DNA of 64,000 nucleotides from NCBI GenBank assembly GCA_005406025.1, contig BGZK01000186.1, forward strand, positions 124,001 to 188,000, in the 5' to 3' direction. A program made the position numbers and the translations under genes. The notes beneath the pieces are model-generated. The model saw only the letters and a list, made by a program, of their open reading frames with translations. It did not search any database and had not been told where the DNA came from. This DNA is from Eumeta japonica. Lineage: Eukaryota; Arthropoda; Insecta; Lepidoptera; Psychidae. The stretch's first letter is position 1. The number at the start of each line of letters is the position of its first letter. Below, one piece after another: positions 60,560-64,000 of the stretch.

Positions 60560-63500
60560 ACATTGTATATATTACGAAATTGTGCAACCCAAGCATTTAT
60601 CAATCATATAGTTGAAACCGACTTAAGTTTAGAAGGATGGGAAATTTTGGTAATTTTTATGAAATTTTGATAGTGATTTTTGGTTTTGATAAGCAACTAC
60701 ATACCTTTGTAACCATATAAAGATCTAATAACGATAATGTCGAAGAAATACATTCAAGTACCATCTTCAGCGATGCGTATAGACAAGCGCGAGCTGATAA
60801 TTTCAACAACACACGAGATTTACGCATAAAAAGTTGTTCAATTAACACATCCGTACATACATACATCTAGGATATTTTTATCGTGTTATTACTGAACTAA
60901 TGCTTGTCCGGTTGCGCATGCGTAAACAATTCTATTTTAGTAGGCACGCCGATAAAGTCCGCCCTTGCCGTCTTATGTTTTGATTTTTCGATAGCATATA
61001 AATGATATAATCTATTAAAAAAATAGAACCATAGTAATATATAGTAGTCACTGATAAAGTTCTCTATTAAATTAAAGAGGCAAAATAAATTTTATTTGAT
61101 AGATCGAACTTTTCGAAAACCTAGGTATATAATAATGTGAAAAGGAACTAAAAAAATAATAATTAGATTTTTCTTAGAAGAACAATTTCTTCAACGACCA
61201 TTTTTTATATGAACAATTTCTGTGTAGAATATATGACTATCTTTTTTTATTTAGTTCCGTGGGATTTAGGAAGTATCCAAGATGTGATGGATTAATATAT
61301 TTCTTACTGTGGGTATAGTACGACAGAAGACCGAGACAGAATGAAGTGAGGTGACAAATTAACTAACCAAAGGCCAGACATCTTAGGTGAACATTCAGAC
61401 TAGCCAAGTAACCAGGTGTGAGGTCCGGCATCACGACAGTAACGCAACTCTTTTAGGCACCGTGGTGACTATGTCAGAACTTCTGAAACATGCTTAAGCC
61501 CAGCAATAAACTGATAAAATGGTAGATAATTCAGGGTTTTAATATTACAGAGCGGTGGTGAAACAGCGATTAGTATTGGTGTTAGATCCTTATGATGATC
61601 TACGCGAATGGGTTCAAAACGAAAGGAAACGGAAACAAGTGGTTCCATTTGTAGATATTCACTAAGGATCGAGAAATGGAAATTCATTTTTCAAACTCGA
61701 GCAAACAGCGTAATCCGCGCCAGCATTTTAAGTGTCTTAATAATTTTGGTGACTTAGATATTCGCATGCATGTGCATTGCGACTGATGCACACGCATACG
61801 AACATCTAAAATACGCCGCATACATAAGGTATTGGGCGCATTTAAATAGTCAGCGCCGCTTTTACTGACGCGGTTAACGGCACGACGATTACGCGCGGTC
61901 ATGTAAATTCAAACAGCACCGATACACGGTAGTGCGCAGACAAGATCGACAGAAACGATTCGGTAATAAGCACGACGAGTCGAATCGGCCGGCCGATGGA
62001 ATAGGCCATCGGTGCGTAGGGTATGCAACTATCTGACGACGGGCCTAACGAGGAGTACTAACGTGCGTGTCGGTTAGTGGTACTTCGAATAGGTACATGT
62101 AAAATTATTGACAATTACTCCAACCCTCAATTTAATTCAATTCATAACAACAAACTGTCAGACAGACATTGATTACTAAATATAGGAGAACAGTATCTAG
62201 ACACGCGGTAGCGTGTCAAGCCAAATTCAAGCTAATAGAACTGGTGAGCAGCACCGTGTGTAATATTACACGAACCATTTGGAGCCATTTTTGACCCCTG
62301 AATAACTTAAAAACCATTTCTCATAAACATGTCTAATTTGGCTCATATATTGAAACTTGCGAGACACATATGTGCTCTAAATTTCTTAAACACACCTCAA
62401 ACGGCTATTAGATTATTAACGTTCAATAATCGTCATATATTATATCGTTATAGTATAGCCTTTGTAAGTTCTAAAAGTTCTTTGCAAGTTCTTATTTTAT
62501 TCTTCCGAAAATTTGGCTTGCTGGTAGAAACTAGTCCTAGAACATCATTGAGTTATTATTACGAACATAAGGTTCTTCCATGACTGTTTTAGTAGGTACT
62601 TAATAATAATTCGTATATGAAGACCAGCCAAGTCAGGCCTTAGGCTTCAATATATTATCCTAAGTTATAAGAAGAAATGATATTTTAAGTTGTTATAAAT
62701 ACATTTCAGGACCGACCATTGAACTGGCACCCATTTAGATCTCACTTCTTGTGTCGTTGAAGTCAACAATCAAGGCACATATCATAATACTGAACTTGGC
62801 TCTCATTTCACCTTTTTGGATTTGATGGGATACTAGTTTACGTAATCCAATTGAGGAAGCGGATTAAAACACTCCTTTTGTCTTTTTTTAACCTTTCTTT
62901 TTCATTACATCCAAAGCGATTACTGCGCCGTTGTTTATTGAATATAAAGGTAGCGATGCATAATCTATGCTGTTAAGTAATAAATAACGAGATATGCTTA
63001 TGAAGACAGGGTTGTAATGATTTTCTCGTTTGAATGCCATCGAAAGATAAAATCAATGCAATTCAATTTCATAAAATAGTAGGTACATCCCTTGAGATAT
63101 AAACAGCAACAGAAAATGGAATACAAGAGTTAATTTCGTACAAAATTTATCCTAAAATTTTAATAAGATTTTATCGCATCCTGCTTTCGCAGCTCGAGCC
63201 CGGAAAGGATTGCAAATCCGATGAACGGTATTGCTTTTTTATTGTGAACGCTCAATTAAGAAAGATATAAAAACGGGTCGATTATATTAGTTTATAACGG
63301 GTATGTATTTTTGTGAACTACGTTAATAGCATAAATAACAAATAACAGAATAGCACTCGATTTGCTGCTGACACTAGAAGTGTGAACGTGTTTTGTTTGC
63401 AAAATATGCGAATTATGACTTGCTAGATCGTTTTCAAAATGGAAATACACTATTTACGACCAAAAATGACATAATTATGATGTCGTTTATCATTAAGGAC

Positions 63501-64000
63501 GACAATAAACCGACTTTACAAGAAATCCTATTTCTTATATTGGAATTTGTATATATAGGAATTTGGATATCGGATGTTAAGCGCTTTTTTAGAGATCAGT
63601 GCGTTAACAAGTTAAGTGCTATAAGGATAATAATATCCGCGGTTCCGCATTGTGTCTTCATATCAACAATTTGCGAGAAAAGTGAAATACATACACCTTC
63701 TGTTTCTTTCAAGTGTCTAACTTATTCTTCAATTTCCCTCTTCGAACCCCGACTGTGGTAGGCAGAACATTGCCATATATTATTAACATAAGTAGTAGTT
63801 CTGACCACTATGGCGTTTTTCCTTTTCACATCACAAATTAATATTAGCTTTTTTTTTATTTTGGTTAGAAATATACGATACAAATAATGCATAATTAATC
63901 ATTTCGGTTAAATTAAAACCAAATATAATTATAACGGTGTACAGTAAAAAGCATCGCTTGAAAGACAAACGATGACGCCAGAAATTAACACGCCCGCCTG
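60560..64000. other. Upstream intergenic sequence to the right edge
   Basis: Mostly AT-rich. A CpG-rich patch runs at about 61715-62060. A 122-codon plus-strand frame at 63393-63761 has no family resemblance and is not called a gene. Nothing else recognised. Confidence 0.45.

Noticed and set aside
63393..63761. 122-codon plus-strand frame at the right edge
   Set aside because: Hydrophobic stretches are present, but there is no known motif, no G/C codon bias like the real exons here, and no splice context. A frame of this size is expected now and then in 64 kb of AT-rich DNA.

Overview
This looks like a stretch of insect nuclear genome, most likely from a moth or butterfly. It is AT-rich, with single-copy exons split by GT-AG introns and many decayed transposable elements. 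Several repeats match types I recall as common in Lepidoptera: LINE 3' ends with a (TTTGA)n tail, LINE ends encoding SVVSAY-type C-termini, and repeats containing GGCCGGCAACGCAC. There is no operon structure and no bacterial gene.

One gene organises the window. On the minus strand I could assemble six phase-compatible coding exons of a PHLDB/LL5 protein (pleckstrin homology-like domain family B). They lie at 56686-56613 (start codon), 13608-13526, 11833-11660, 7454-7305, 6569-5725 and 1152-1047. Together they encode the first 477 residues: a short N-terminus, a complete FHA domain, a long disordered region and the start of the coiled coil. The C-terminal PH domain expected of the family must lie beyond the left edge. 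Intron 1 is about 43.0 kb and fills two thirds of the window.

Intron 5 (5724-1153) contains a clearly codon-biased ORF on the same strand (3220-2642, 192 residues, coiled-coil-like, not recognised). It is either a nested single-exon gene or an alternative first exon of the host gene. A GTGAGT donor inside it, at phase 0, would splice in frame to exon 6.

Region by region: 1-13.6 kb holds exons 2-6 with small MITEs and a LINE fragment split by a 611-bp TIR element. The interval 13.6-56.6 kb is intron 1, with a mariner relic, several LINE remnants, SINE-like repeats, MITEs, microsatellites and hairpins. It also has CpG-rich blocks (17.3-18.0, 30.2-30.4, 53.0-53.5 and 54.0-54.24 kb) that may be regulatory. 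A compact promoter lies at 56.69-56.8 kb, with inverted CCAAT boxes, an NRF1/EWG-like site and a short uORF. The interval 56.8-64 kb is upstream sequence with another LINE copy and no convincing gene.

I found no CRISPR array, rRNA or intact tRNA. Family assignments come from reading the sequence and from recall of protein families, not from database searches.
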